This document shows positions 1 to 7,734 of a stretch of DNA of 44,645 nt, one piece after another (position 1 is the stretch's first letter; the number at the start of each line of letters is the position of its first letter). Under the pieces are notes generated by a model. That model saw only the letters and a program-made list of their open reading frames with translations, did no database searches and was not told where the DNA came from. The stretch comes from an uncultured Gemmiger sp. (GTDB lineage Bacteria; Bacillota; Clostridia; Oscillospirales; Ruminococcaceae), in contig CALXHO010000015.1 of assembly GCA_944388125.1 (NCBI GenBank), positions 1 through 44,645 on the forward strand, in the 5' to 3' direction. Made by a program: the position numbers and the translations under genes.

Positions 1-489
1 ACTCCAACTATAACCGATGAGGCCGTATCCTTCATCCTTTTTTATTCAACTGTCCAATATGTATTGTACTCCTACAACCTTCCCGCCGTGTTTACAGCGT
101 ATTACCTTGATTTTTCTGTTTCGATATGATATTTTATATAAACGTATAGAGCTAATAAGGAGGGGACACCTGTCGTTTCTGCCGGTGATCCCCCTTGCTT
201 TTGTATGTGGAAAACCAAATCACCTTTCTTTGAACATGAAGGTGTAAAAATAAATATTGGAAGAGCCGAAGAAAAAGCTGTATACAATGCAGAAAATAAG
301 CACGAGCAACCATAAAACCGCGCCAAACGGAACGATGGAGCTTGCAGATCTCTTGATTGAAATGCCATGAACAAGGGATCGGTCTTCAATTTTGAGGACA
401 ACTCAAGGCACATTCTGTGCAGTGGGCACAACCTGGTGCCGGATTGAAAGGAATGCGGGAACTGAATTCCAAGAAATAGAATTGTGGGG
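1..489. other. A+T-rich region without a convincing gene
   Basis: This stretch lies before the first glycosyltransferase. Open frames exist on both strands, but none has a ribosome binding site at a sensible distance from a start, and none resembles a family I know. Short frames ending near 368-427 could be decayed remnants of a coding region, but I cannot name a parent. The only clear structure is the hairpin at 157-203. The region ends in the poorly supported start of the glycosyltransferase at 490. Confidence 0.5.
157..203 (+). terminator. Hairpin with short T tail, possible terminator
   Basis: The left arm AAGGAGGGGACACC (157-170) pairs with GGTGATCCCCCTT (183-196), with small bulges, and is followed by GCTTTTG. 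It could end transcription entering from upstream, or act as a leader attenuator for the polysaccharide genes. The left arm looks like a ribosome binding site but no start codon follows it at a suitable distance. Confidence 0.4.
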
Positions 490-2082
490 ATGAGCGTTTT
501 GAAAATTCTGCTGGATGCCTTGTGCATGACAAAAAAGATCTGGCCTGTATTCCAGACCTTGGTTTGGAAGCTGGAGGAACAGACGGAATGCGAGGTTTCG
601 GTGATCTGCCCGCATCAGGTGCAGGATAATGTGATTGAGCAGGAAAAAAAGATGTCCGCCTATCCATGGTTGTCCGACACCGATGACCTGAGCCAGTATG
701 ATGTATTTATCACCGCATCCTCCTACTATCCGGAGTGGCTGGGGAAGTATCCCTACATCATCAGCGTGGCCTTTTTGATTACGCCCTACGCATTTGCCGC
801 GTTGCCCATGGAGGAAATGGAAGGCCGCTTCTGGGAAAAATATGATTATGTCTTTACTTTTACTGCTCCCGGGAAAGACCCTGCGATGGAAAAGGCACTG
901 GGAATTCCTGAAAGGAAGCTGATTCTGGGGGACCTTGGGGAAAAGGCGTTTTCGCTGGATCAAATCCATTGTCAACAGGATGAACTGGACCTGGTGGAAA
1001 GCGCGGCCACACCGCAAAGCTTGATCCCTCTGATTGAGACTCTGGAGCAAACGCTTTCCAGAAAAAATAATCAGCCGTTGGTGACCATTGTAACCATCAC
1101 TTACAATCTGGTCAAAAATAAAAGAGAAGAAATGATTCGGCAATGCATCGAATCGGTCCACAATCAGACCTATCCCAATATAGAGCATCTTATTATTGAC
1201 GGGGGCTCTGGCGACGGTACGCAGGATCTGTTCCGGAAATATCAGGAGGATGGGTGGATACAGGTCTACTCTGAACCGGATAAGGGCCTTTACGATGCAA
1301 TGAACAAGGGCATTCGCCGGGCAAAGGGCAAATATGTTGCCTTCATCAACTCGGATGACTATTATTACCATGAAAAAGCTGTGGAATATGCTGTAATGGT
1401 AATGGAAATGTATGGCGTCCGGTATTCTTTTGGCGATGCGCGTGCAATGTGTGATAATGGTGACCTGACGATGTGGGTGGCAGATGTCAATCTTCTCCCA
1501 TACGCCATGAATTACTGCCACCAGACCATGTTTGTCCAAACGGAACTTCTGCGGGGAATGGGAGGATTCGACATTTCGTACAAGGTCTCTGCCGATTCCG
1601 ACATTATGATTCGCCTGTATGCCATGCATGAACCCTACTGCATTATCCGGTATCCTTCTGTCATGTATCGCTTGGGAGGATTGTCCTCCACCAGTTCGGA
1701 CATATCTTGCAAAGATCATTCCCGAACGTTTTACCTTCATATCGGCAAGCAGCTGGGCCTGACCATGCAGGAATGCGAAAATATTTGGGCTATGCGCTTC
1801 CTGCATATCTGCATGCAGCATGAGCAGTATGACATTCTGAGAAAACTGGGACAGGAATTTTCGATCCGGCGTCCGTTGGAAGAAATTAGGACCATCCAGA
1901 GAGAGCAGATTCCGCTGAAGGCTGCCATCGTTTTACGTCTTAAGCAAAAGGTGAAAGGCGCCGTCAAACGAACCGGCATCGTTCGGATCTCCATTGAGGA
2001 GACGGAGGATCGTGAGATCAAATGGTATAAATTATTTGGAGTCATTCCGGTGTATCAGAAATGGAAGAAAATAGGTTCCTGA
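490..2082 (+). CDS. Glycosyltransferase family 2 with N-terminal extension
   Basis: This protein of about 530 residues has a GT-A catalytic domain starting near residue 195 (VTIVTITYN), with IDGGSGDGT and a SDDYYY metal/nucleotide-binding motif. These are standard for GT2 enzymes that move a sugar from a nucleotide donor to a growing surface glycan on the cytoplasmic side of the membrane. The first 190 or so residues are an extra domain I do not recognise. The C-terminus ends in a basic tail containing WYKLFGVIPVY, a type of tail seen on clostridial polysaccharide glycosyltransferases. The next gene follows after 30 bases and an ABC polysaccharide exporter lies downstream, so a role in building the exported glycan is likely. 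ATG 490 was chosen over GTG 484. Neither has a good ribosome binding site, so the start is uncertain. The donor and acceptor sugars cannot be told. Confidence 0.85.
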   Translation: MSVLKILLDALCMTKKIWPVFQTLVWKLEEQTECEVSVICPHQVQDNVIEQEKKMSAYPWLSDTDDLSQYDVFITASSYYPEWLGKYPYIISVAFLITPYAFAALPMEEMEGRFWEKYDYVFTFTAPGKDPAMEKALGIPERKLILGDLGEKAFSLDQIHCQQDELDLVESAATPQSLIPLIETLEQTLSRKNNQPLVTIVTITYNLVKNKREEMIRQCIESVHNQTYPNIEHLIIDGGSGDGTQDLFRKYQEDGWIQVYSEPDKGLYDAMNKGIRRAKGKYVAFINSDDYYYHEKAVEYAVMVMEMYGVRYSFGDARAMCDNGDLTMWVADVNLLPYAMNYCHQTMFVQTELLRGMGGFDISYKVSADSDIMIRLYAMHEPYCIIRYPSVMYRLGGLSSTSSDISCKDHSRTFYLHIGKQLGLTMQECENIWAMRFLHICMQHEQYDILRKLGQEFSIRRPLEEIRTIQREQIPLKAAIVLRLKQKVKGAVKRTGIVRISIEETEDREIKWYKLFGVIPVYQKWKKIGS

Positions 2083-2112
2083 AACAGTGCAGGAAATAAA
2101 AGGGGCGGAACA

Positions 2113-3222
2113 GTGAGCAAGCAGACGTTAGCATATATCGGACATATTTTTCATCAGAAAACGCGTTCGAATCAGTTCTTTCTTGATATCCTGCAAGAAA
2201 AATATGAAGTGGATCAGTTCTTTTATGACCCGGAAACCGAGAAATTGACGATTCCCGGTGAAAAAAAGTCACATTACGACGTGCTGGTACTTTATCAGAT
2301 GCCCATGCCGGTGAAACAGATTGATCAGCTGTTTCAGTATACGACGGGAAACTATGTCCCCATGTACGACGGCACGGGAGAGTTTCCGGACCGATTCTGG
2401 ATCCAGTACCGCAACTTTAATATTATCAATTTTTCCAAGACGCTGCATGAAAGGCTGAAAAACGACGGCTTTTCATCATATTATATTAAATATTTTCCGA
2501 AACCCTTTGAACATTTTGACTGGGGAAGGAAAGATGGTGTGTTTGAATGGCAGCGTGTTCAAAGCATTACATTCCCAAGGATGGAGGCGATGTTAAAAAA
2601 ACTGAACATCAAACAGGTCCATTTGCATCTTACCAGCGACCCCGGCCAGCGGTGCCCGGGCCCCAGCGCCAGAGTGAAACGGCAATACAGGGTAACAACA
2701 TCTGAGTGGTTCCGCACAAAAGATGAGATGCTCAAGAAAATGGAGGGAAATGCACTTTATATTGCCCCTCGCCCCACGGAAGGGATTGGAATGAGTTTCC
2801 TTGAAGCCATGGCAATGGGACGCTGTGTGATCGCGCCGGACCGTCCGACAATGAATGAGTATATTGTTTCTGGCCAGAACGGAATCCTGTATGACTTGGA
2901 ATCTCCGGAAATCCGGCAGAAGTTTGATATTCCAACGATTCAGCACAATGCCTATCAGTCAATTTGTGAGGGCTACCGTCAATGGGAGCAGGATAAATAT
3001 CAGATTATTGACTGGGTGCAGAAAAAAGCGGTGGTTGACCAGAAAAAGCTGAAGAGAACCGAAAGATTTTCGGTCTGGTCAAAAACGCTTACGATCAAGG
3101 ATCTTTTGCTGGTCGGACTGGATTTTGAAGGGCGTTATTTTGTATTCGGCGTCATTCGAATTCCTGGTAGAGTTGTTCATAAAATTAAAAATGTTTTGGC
3201 ACGGAGAAGGAAAAGTGCATAA
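2113..3222 (+). CDS. Glycosyltransferase, GT-B fold (GT4-like)
   Basis: This protein of 369 residues starts at GTG 2113 behind AGGGGCGG. The C-terminal half carries the nucleotide-sugar-binding region of GT-B enzymes, in the order PRPTEGIGMSFLEAMAMG, then a conserved Pro/Asn-containing stretch and NGILYD. The glutamates of the E-x7-E type motif (TEGIGMSFLE) are present. The N-terminal half is poorly conserved, as usual for the acceptor-binding domain. The last 30 residues form a basic tail with an FGVI motif like the tail of the preceding glycosyltransferase, although the catalytic domains are unrelated. It sits between that GT2 gene and the ABC exporter, so it probably adds a sugar to the same surface polysaccharide. 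The linkage it makes is unknown. Confidence 0.83.
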   Translation: MSKQTLAYIGHIFHQKTRSNQFFLDILQEKYEVDQFFYDPETEKLTIPGEKKSHYDVLVLYQMPMPVKQIDQLFQYTTGNYVPMYDGTGEFPDRFWIQYRNFNIINFSKTLHERLKNDGFSSYYIKYFPKPFEHFDWGRKDGVFEWQRVQSITFPRMEAMLKKLNIKQVHLHLTSDPGQRCPGPSARVKRQYRVTTSEWFRTKDEMLKKMEGNALYIAPRPTEGIGMSFLEAMAMGRCVIAPDRPTMNEYIVSGQNGILYDLESPEIRQKFDIPTIQHNAYQSICEGYRQWEQDKYQIIDWVQKKAVVDQKKLKRTERFSVWSKTLTIKDLLLVGLDFEGRYFVFGVIRIPGRVVHKIKNVLARRRKSA

Positions 3223-3282
3223 GCGGCCTGTCGGCTTTCCGGCAGGTGATAGAAAACTGTATTCAAGGAGCTGGTCTTTATA

Positions 3283-4080
3283 ATGTCCACCCGATCATCT
3301 CAATTGTCTGTCTATTGGCAGCACTTTTTGAAATATCGGCCACTGATCCGTGAACTGGTATCGCGTGATCTCAAGGTCAAATACCGCCGCAGTTTTTTGG
3401 GATATGTATGGAGCATTTTGAATCCGCTGCTGATGATGATTCTGCAGACCATCATTTTCAGCTACATGTTTCGGTCGAATATTCCCAACTATCCGCTGTA
3501 TCTGCTCTGCGGCAACACATTGTTTACCTTTTTTAACGAGAGCGCTAACATGGGACTTCTTTCCATCATTGGCAATGCAGCTCTGATCAAAAAGGTGTAT
3601 ATTCCCAAATTTATTTTCCCGCTCAGCCGTGTCTGCTCCAGCTTTGTCACCATGTCGTTCAGCTTGGCTGCGGTGCTTCTGGTTATGATATTTACCGGTT
3701 CGCCGCTGTACTGGACGATTCTGCTGTTCTGGGTGCCGCTTGTCTTCGAGTTGATGTTCTGCTGTGGGTTTGCATTGCTGCTCGCAGCCCTCACGGTTTA
3801 TTTCCGGGATATGCAGCATTTGTTCAGCGTATTGACTCTGGGCTGGATGTACGCAACGCCGCTTTTTTATCCCTTGGAACAGTTGCCGGGTTTTGCGCAG
3901 AAACTCATGAAACTGAATCCCATGTATCACTATATCAATATGTTCCGTAATCTGGTGATGTACGGCAATGTGCCGGGGCCCAATACCTGGATTGCCTGTG
4001 CAGTATCCGGAGCAGGCATGCTGCTGATCGGATTGCTGGTATTCCGCAAGTTGCAGCGCAACTTTATCTTGTATATTTAA
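3283..4080 (+). CDS. ABC-2 type polysaccharide export permease (Wzm/TagG-like)
   Basis: This integral membrane protein of 265 residues has about six hydrophobic segments. The N-terminus reads LVSRDLKVKYRRSFLGYVWSI, the amphipathic entry typical of ABC2 permeases for O-antigen, teichoic acid or other lipid-linked glycans. The C-terminal part holds the conserved NPMYHYINMFRN region. With the ATPase encoded 15 bases downstream it would form a homodimeric exporter moving an undecaprenyl-linked polysaccharide across the cytoplasmic membrane. The start at ATG 3283 follows AAGGAG. The preceding 60 bases have no terminator, so it is probably co-transcribed with the two glycosyltransferases. Substrate identity cannot be read from the permease. 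Confidence 0.9.
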   Translation: MSTRSSQLSVYWQHFLKYRPLIRELVSRDLKVKYRRSFLGYVWSILNPLLMMILQTIIFSYMFRSNIPNYPLYLLCGNTLFTFFNESANMGLLSIIGNAALIKKVYIPKFIFPLSRVCSSFVTMSFSLAAVLLVMIFTGSPLYWTILLFWVPLVFELMFCCGFALLLAALTVYFRDMQHLFSVLTLGWMYATPLFYPLEQLPGFAQKLMKLNPMYHYINMFRNLVMYGNVPGPNTWIACAVSGAGMLLIGLLVFRKLQRNFILYI

Positions 4081-4095
4081 GGAGAGAAACGCAAC

Positions 4096-4854
4096 ATGGA
4101 AGACAAATCGCTGCCTTTGGTGGAGGTTCATGATGTATCGATGCGTTTCAATCTTGCTCAGGAAAAGACGGAAACGCTGAAAGAATATGTGGTCAAGCTT
4201 GCCCGCGGCAAGTTAATGTTCAATGAATTTTTCGCTTTAAAGAATGTCAGTTTTTCAGTCAAGCGCGGAGAGGCTGTGGCATTGATCGGCCGCAACGGAA
4301 GCGGCAAGAGCACCATGCTGAAAGTGATCGCGGGCGTTATGTACCCCAGTACCGGTAGCTGCACAGTCCGGGGCAGCATTGCGCCGATGATCGAGCTTGG
4401 CGCGGGGTTTGACCTGGATCTGACAGCCCGGGAAAACATTTATCTGAACGGTGCTGTGCTGGGCTTTGACCGTGCATATATGAACGAACATTTCGAGAGT
4501 ATTATTGAGTTCTCGGAGCTGAGAGACTTTATTGATGTGCCGGTGAAAAACTTTTCTTCCGGCATGATTGCCCGCCTGGGATTTTCCATTGCTACCGAGG
4601 TGAGAGCCGACCTGCTGGTTGTGGATGAGGTGCTCGCCGTCGGTGACTTCATGTTCCAGCAAAAGTGCATGAAGCGCCTAGAAAGAATGCTGTCACAGGG
4701 TACGACCCTTCTGTTTGTCAGCCACGATTCCAACGCAGTGCGCAATTTGTGCGACCGTGCCATCTGGCTGGACCATGGCAACAAACGGGCTGATGGCCCT
4801 GCCGATGAGGTCTGCACCGCGTATGAGGAAGCCATGCGGGCAGGAAACGCATAA
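4096..4854 (+). CDS. ABC transporter ATPase for polysaccharide export (Wzt/TagH-like)
   Basis: This 252-residue nucleotide-binding domain has Walker A GRNGSGKST, the ABC signature within NFSSGMIARLGFS, Walker B DLLVVDEVLAVGD and the switch histidine in FVSHDS. The early segment TLKEYVVKLARGK followed by ALKNVSFSV is typical of the TagH/Wzt/RfbE group. It stops straight after the ATPase domain. The C-terminal glycan-binding domain that many Wzt proteins use to recognise a finished chain is therefore absent, as in simpler TagH-type exporters. It pairs with the permease 15 bases upstream and is the last gene before a strong terminator. ATG 4096 is preceded by AAGGAGAG. Confidence 0.93.
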   Translation: MEDKSLPLVEVHDVSMRFNLAQEKTETLKEYVVKLARGKLMFNEFFALKNVSFSVKRGEAVALIGRNGSGKSTMLKVIAGVMYPSTGSCTVRGSIAPMIELGAGFDLDLTARENIYLNGAVLGFDRAYMNEHFESIIEFSELRDFIDVPVKNFSSGMIARLGFSIATEVRADLLVVDEVLAVGDFMFQQKCMKRLERMLSQGTTLLFVSHDSNAVRNLCDRAIWLDHGNKRADGPADEVCTAYEEAMRAGNA

Positions 4855-4881
4855 ATGTGCTTTTTCATCTCATAAAACAGA

Positions 4882-4922
4882 ACCCCCGCCCGGGAAAATC
4901 ACCCGGACGGGGATTTTGTTTG
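4882..4922 (+). terminator. Intrinsic terminator after the polysaccharide operon
   Basis: CCCCGCCCGGG (4884-4894) pairs with CCCGGACGGGG (4902-4912) across a short A-rich loop, followed by ATTTTGTTT. It lies between two convergent gene blocks. The minus-strand side is weaker in T, so it mainly serves the plus strand. It also marks the point where base composition shifts to high G+C. Confidence 0.8.
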
Positions 4923-5003
4923 TGCCGTTCAGCTTTTCCCGCAGGGCGGAAAAGCTCTGTTGCCGGAATTCCCTCCGGACGGACGGTGAAAAGGCAAGGG
5001 GGG

Positions 5004-5360
5004 TCAGCTTTGGTCGTGGCTCTTGCCCACCAGAGCGGCCAGCACGCCGAACACCAGACTGGCCGCGATGCCCCCTGCCGCAGCGGTGAGCCCTCCGGTA
5101 AAGATCCCCGGCAGACCGATCTCATCCACCGCACTGACCACCCCCTGGGCCAGAAGATGCCCGAAGCCCAGCAGCGGCACGCTGGCCCCCGCCCCGGCAA
5201 ATTCTGCCAGAGGATCATACAGGCCGACGGCACTCAGCACCACACCTGTCACCACATACCCGGTCAGGATACGGGCGGGGGTCAGGGCGGTGTAATCGAT
5301 GAGCAGCTGGCCGATGACGCAGATCGCCCCGCCGACCACAAAAGCCCAGATATATTGCAT
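5004..5360 (-). CDS. spoVAE: Stage V sporulation protein AE
   Basis: This membrane protein of 118 residues has three to four hydrophobic segments and the SpoVAC/AE-family pattern: FVVGGAICVIGQLLID near the start, then a glycine-rich middle with GAGASVPLLGFG. SpoVAE is part of the SpoVA channel that moves calcium-dipicolinic acid into the forespore and releases it at germination. It is the last of three minus-strand spoVA genes. Its AGGAGGG ribosome binding site overlaps the stop of spoVAD, which suggests coupled translation. Length and motifs match the family. The C-terminus (KSHDQS) is short and polar. Confidence 0.93.
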   Translation of the reverse strand: MQYIWAFVVGGAICVIGQLLIDYTALTPARILTGYVVTGVVLSAVGLYDPLAEFAGAGASVPLLGFGHLLAQGVVSAVDEIGLPGIFTGGLTAAAGGIAASLVFGVLAALVGKSHDQS

Positions 5361-5363
5361 GGT

Positions 5364-6374
5364 TCATCCCTCCTGTGCTCGCAGTTCCACCGCATGGGCA
5401 ATGCCGGGAATGCTCTCCCCCTGCAGATAGGTGGTCTGGCTCATCAGCGCCCCGGTGGATAAGAACAGTACCCGCTTCCAGCGGCCGTCGGCCAGGCGGG
5501 GCAGCACGTGGGTACAGAGAACCGCCGCGCTGCATCCCGCCCCGCTGCCGCCCGCCTGTACATGCTGGTTTCCTACATCGTAGAGCAGGCAGCCGCAGTC
5601 GCGGTGGTTGGCAAGGTCATAGCCCTCGGCCAGCATCTGCCGGTGGAGCAGTCCGCTGCCCACCTGGCCCAGGTCTCCGGTGAACACCGCGTCATAGTCG
5701 GCGGGTACCGTGCCGGTGTCGTCGAAGTGGTGCATCAGGGTGGAGACGGCGGCGGGCATCATGGCGGCGCCCATGTTGTTGATGTCGTGGACGTCATAGT
5801 CCTGCACCCGGCCGAAGGTCACACTGTGCACTGCCACACCCTTTCCGCCGGGGGAGAGCAGGCATGCCCCGGCGGCGGTGGCCGTCCACTGGGCGGTGGG
5901 GGGACGCTTGCCGCCGTAGTCCAGCGGGGTGCGGAACTGCCGCTCCGCCGCGCAGAAGTGGCTGCTGGTGAAGGCCAGCACCTGCTTCCCATAACCCGCC
6001 GCCGCAAAACAGGCAGCCAGGCAAAGACCCTCCGCCATGGTGCTGCAGGCCCCGTACAGCCCCGCATAGGGAGCGCCCACCGCCCGCATGGTATAGTTGC
6101 TGGCGGTGCACTGGGCCTGCAGATCCCCGCCGAAGGCCAGATCGATCTGGTCGGGGTCGAGGCTGGCTTTTTTCAGACAGTGCTCCACGCATTTCTGCTG
6201 GAGGATGCTCTCGGCCTGCTCCCACTTGCTGGTACCGCAGGATGTGTCGGGAAACAGCAGGTCAAAGGCATCGGCCAGCGGCCCCTCCGATTCCTTTTTG
6301 CCCCCCGCCGATGCCCAGGTATGGATGATGGGCGGCGTGTGGAAGATCACGGTGTCGCCGTTTCGGACCGTCAT
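5364..6374 (-). CDS. spoVAD: Stage V sporulation protein AD
   Basis: This 336-residue protein has the thiolase-like fold of SpoVAD. Visible landmarks are DTSCGTSKWEQAES near residue 44, the AFGGDLQAQC stretch, YGACSTMAEGL, and a late segment with GSGAGCSAAV. SpoVAD is the soluble subunit of the SpoVA complex. It binds dipicolinic acid and sits on the forespore inner membrane. Start ATG 6374 follows an excellent AAGGAGGGG. Unlike the tight junction with spoVAE, 149 bases separate it from spoVAC, and that gap contains an inverted repeat. Finding dpaA and dpaB about 7 kb away puts dipicolinate synthesis and transport in one neighbourhood. Confidence 0.95.
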   Translation of the reverse strand: MTVRNGDTVIFHTPPIIHTWASAGGKKESEGPLADAFDLLFPDTSCGTSKWEQAESILQQKCVEHCLKKASLDPDQIDLAFGGDLQAQCTASNYTMRAVGAPYAGLYGACSTMAEGLCLAACFAAAGYGKQVLAFTSSHFCAAERQFRTPLDYGGKRPPTAQWTATAAGACLLSPGGKGVAVHSVTFGRVQDYDVHDINNMGAAMMPAAVSTLMHHFDDTGTVPADYDAVFTGDLGQVGSGLLHRQMLAEGYDLANHRDCGCLLYDVGNQHVQAGGSGAGCSAAVLCTHVLPRLADGRWKRVLFLSTGALMSQTTYLQGESIPGIAHAVELRAQEG

Positions 6375-6471
6375 GCAAACCCCTCCTTGCGCAGAAACAA
6401 ACTGCTTTTAGTGTGCCGGGCAGGCCGGGATTTATGCACGGCGTTCCCCGCGGCGCCGGGCAGCCAAAAGA

Positions 6472-6499
6472 CCCGGGATATCCCAAACGGGGTCCCGGG
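6472..6499 (-). repeat. Inverted repeat between spoVAC and spoVAD
   Basis: CCCGGGA (6472-6478) and TCCCGGG (6493-6499) flank a spacer holding the palindrome GGGATATCCC (6475-6484, overlapping the left arm). No T run follows on the minus strand. A processing or mRNA-stability hairpin is more likely than a full terminator. It could set the ratio of the two membrane subunits to SpoVAD. Confidence 0.45.
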
Positions 6500-6523
6500 C
6501 CGGACTGTATTCATAAAACCATA

Positions 6524-6964
6524 TCAGAGCTTTCCCATGATCCAGTAGACGATACCCCACACCCAGGAGGCCAGCGTACCGTAGGCGATGACGGGGCCTG
6601 CAATGATGAAGATCCGGGCCCCCACGCCGGTCACCCAGCCTTCCGCCTTGAACTCGATGGCTGCGCTCACCACCGAGTTGGCAAACCCCGTGATGGGCAC
6701 CAGGGTTCCGGCTCCGACCTTGGCTCCCAGCTTCTGGTACCAGCCGGGCAGCGTCACCAGGGCGGAGAGAAAAATCAGGGAGATGCTGGTCAGGGCACCG
6801 GCCAGCTCCTTGTCATAGAGCAGCATCCAGCTCTGGCGCAGGATCTCTCCCAGCAGGCAGATGGTCCCGCCCACAAAAAACGCCCACAGACAGTCTTTGA
6901 GGACGGGGGAGTGGGGCAGGGCCTCCCGGGTCATTTTTGCGTAGCGTTCGGGATCCAGTTTCAT
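6524..6964 (-). CDS. spoVAC: Stage V sporulation protein AC
   Basis: This 146-residue membrane protein has about four hydrophobic segments. The N-terminus reads LKDCLWAFFVGGTICLLGE, and the centre has GAKVGAGTLVPITGFANSV, a family hallmark. SpoVAC is the mechanosensitive pore component of the SpoVA dipicolinate channel in the forespore membrane. ATG 6964 was preferred over an upstream GTG (6973) because AAAGGA lies about ten bases before the ATG but is nearly adjacent to the GTG. A candidate sigma-G promoter lies just upstream, inside the end of the acetyltransferase gene, so spoVAC-AD-AE may be transcribed separately in the forespore. Confidence 0.93.
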   Translation of the reverse strand: MKLDPERYAKMTREALPHSPVLKDCLWAFFVGGTICLLGEILRQSWMLLYDKELAGALTSISLIFLSALVTLPGWYQKLGAKVGAGTLVPITGFANSVVSAAIEFKAEGWVTGVGARIFIIAGPVIAYGTLASWVWGIVYWIMGKL

Positions 6965-7008
6965 GGGCGGCACTTCCTTTGCTTGGGTGAAAAAACAGCT
7001 TTGCCCCT

Positions 7009-7038
7009 TAGTCTGTCCTCAGCCGCCGTAAAATATTA
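7009..7038 (-). promoter_or_regulatory. Candidate sigma-G promoter for spoVAC-AD-AE
   Basis: On the minus strand TAATA (7034-7038) is followed after 18 bases by CAGACTA (7009-7015). The Bacillus sigma-G consensus is GMATR-N18-CATNMTA. The match is four of five at -35 and one clear mismatch at -10. The expected start of transcription would be about 35-40 bases ahead of spoVAC. Confidence 0.45.
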
Positions 7039-7585
7039 CATTGCCCCGGTAGTAGGGATCGGAAACCATGGCACGGTAGAGCGCCTCCAGATCCCGACGC
7101 AGCACCGCGTCACTCTCGGCCCCGCCGCAGGGCAGGGCGTAGATCTGGTACCGCACCCCGAACACCCGGCCCTCCATGGCGGTGGCCCTGGCCCCGGCGT
7201 GGAGATAAAACCCGATGCGCCGCCGGGCCTCGGCGGGGTCGGGGGCTTCGGCGGGATGCTCGCACTCAATGAGCAGCGTCCGCTTGCGGGGGGCATAGTA
7301 TTCAGCCAGGGCATGGAGGGACCGGGTCCCCGCCCCCTTGCCCCGCAGCTCGGGCAGCACCGCAAAGTAGTCCAGCAGCGCGGTAGCGCAGTCGGGCAGT
7401 ACCGTCTGCCAGGCGTAGGAGACAAGACTGCCCTCTTCGTACAGGGCCAGGGGTTCGTACAGCCCCCGGCGCATCAGTCCCCGCACCGCCGAGAAGGGCT
7501 TCAGTTCTGCCTCGGGAAAATCCCGGGTCATCTGCCGGCGGTGGATGGTTTCGGCCTGGGTTTCGTTGAGAAGTTGGATCTGCAT
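7019..7585 (-). CDS. GNAT-family N-acetyltransferase
   Basis: This protein of 188 residues has the GNAT core: a beta strand ALLDYFAVLPELRGKGAGT, where R-G-K-G-A-G-T is the acetyl-CoA pyrophosphate-binding loop, then a helix and a late strand with RRIGFYLHAGA. Such enzymes acetylate amines from acetyl-CoA. The substrate cannot be inferred. ATG 7585 is chosen because GGAAAGGAG precedes it. An in-frame upstream extension to 7678 would lack a ribosome binding site and run into the divergent prmA promoter. It lies 54 bases before spoVAC in the same direction and might be co-transcribed, but nothing ties it to sporulation. Confidence 0.8.
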   Translation of the reverse strand: MQIQLLNETQAETIHRRQMTRDFPEAELKPFSAVRGLMRRGLYEPLALYEEGSLVSYAWQTVLPDCATALLDYFAVLPELRGKGAGTRSLHALAEYYAPRKRTLLIECEHPAEAPDPAEARRRIGFYLHAGARATAMEGRVFGVRYQIYALPCGGAESDAVLRRDLEALYRAMVSDPYYRGNVIFYGG

Positions 7586-7671
7586 GGTGGGACTCTCCTT
7601 TCCCGGCAGCAGGGCCGGCTTTCCAAACAAGTATATCACAGGCGGGCATCCGGTGTGAGATGGTCTCCCAC

Positions 7672-7701
7672 TGTACACAATGCCCGGATTTCGTGTATAA
7701 T
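7672..7701 (+). promoter_or_regulatory. Promoter of prmA
   Basis: TGTACA (7672-7677) and TATAAT (7696-7701) are separated by 18 bases, a sigma-A pattern. It sits about 35 bases ahead of the prmA start and faces away from the acetyltransferase gene. Confidence 0.65.
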
Positions 7702-7734
7702 GGAAGCATCAAACAGACACGGAGGGCATTTGCC

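Noticed and set aside
403-1821. Long minus-strand open frame opposite the GT2 gene
   Set aside because: It lies fully antisense to a gene with clear GT2 motifs, has no ribosome binding site and no family pattern.
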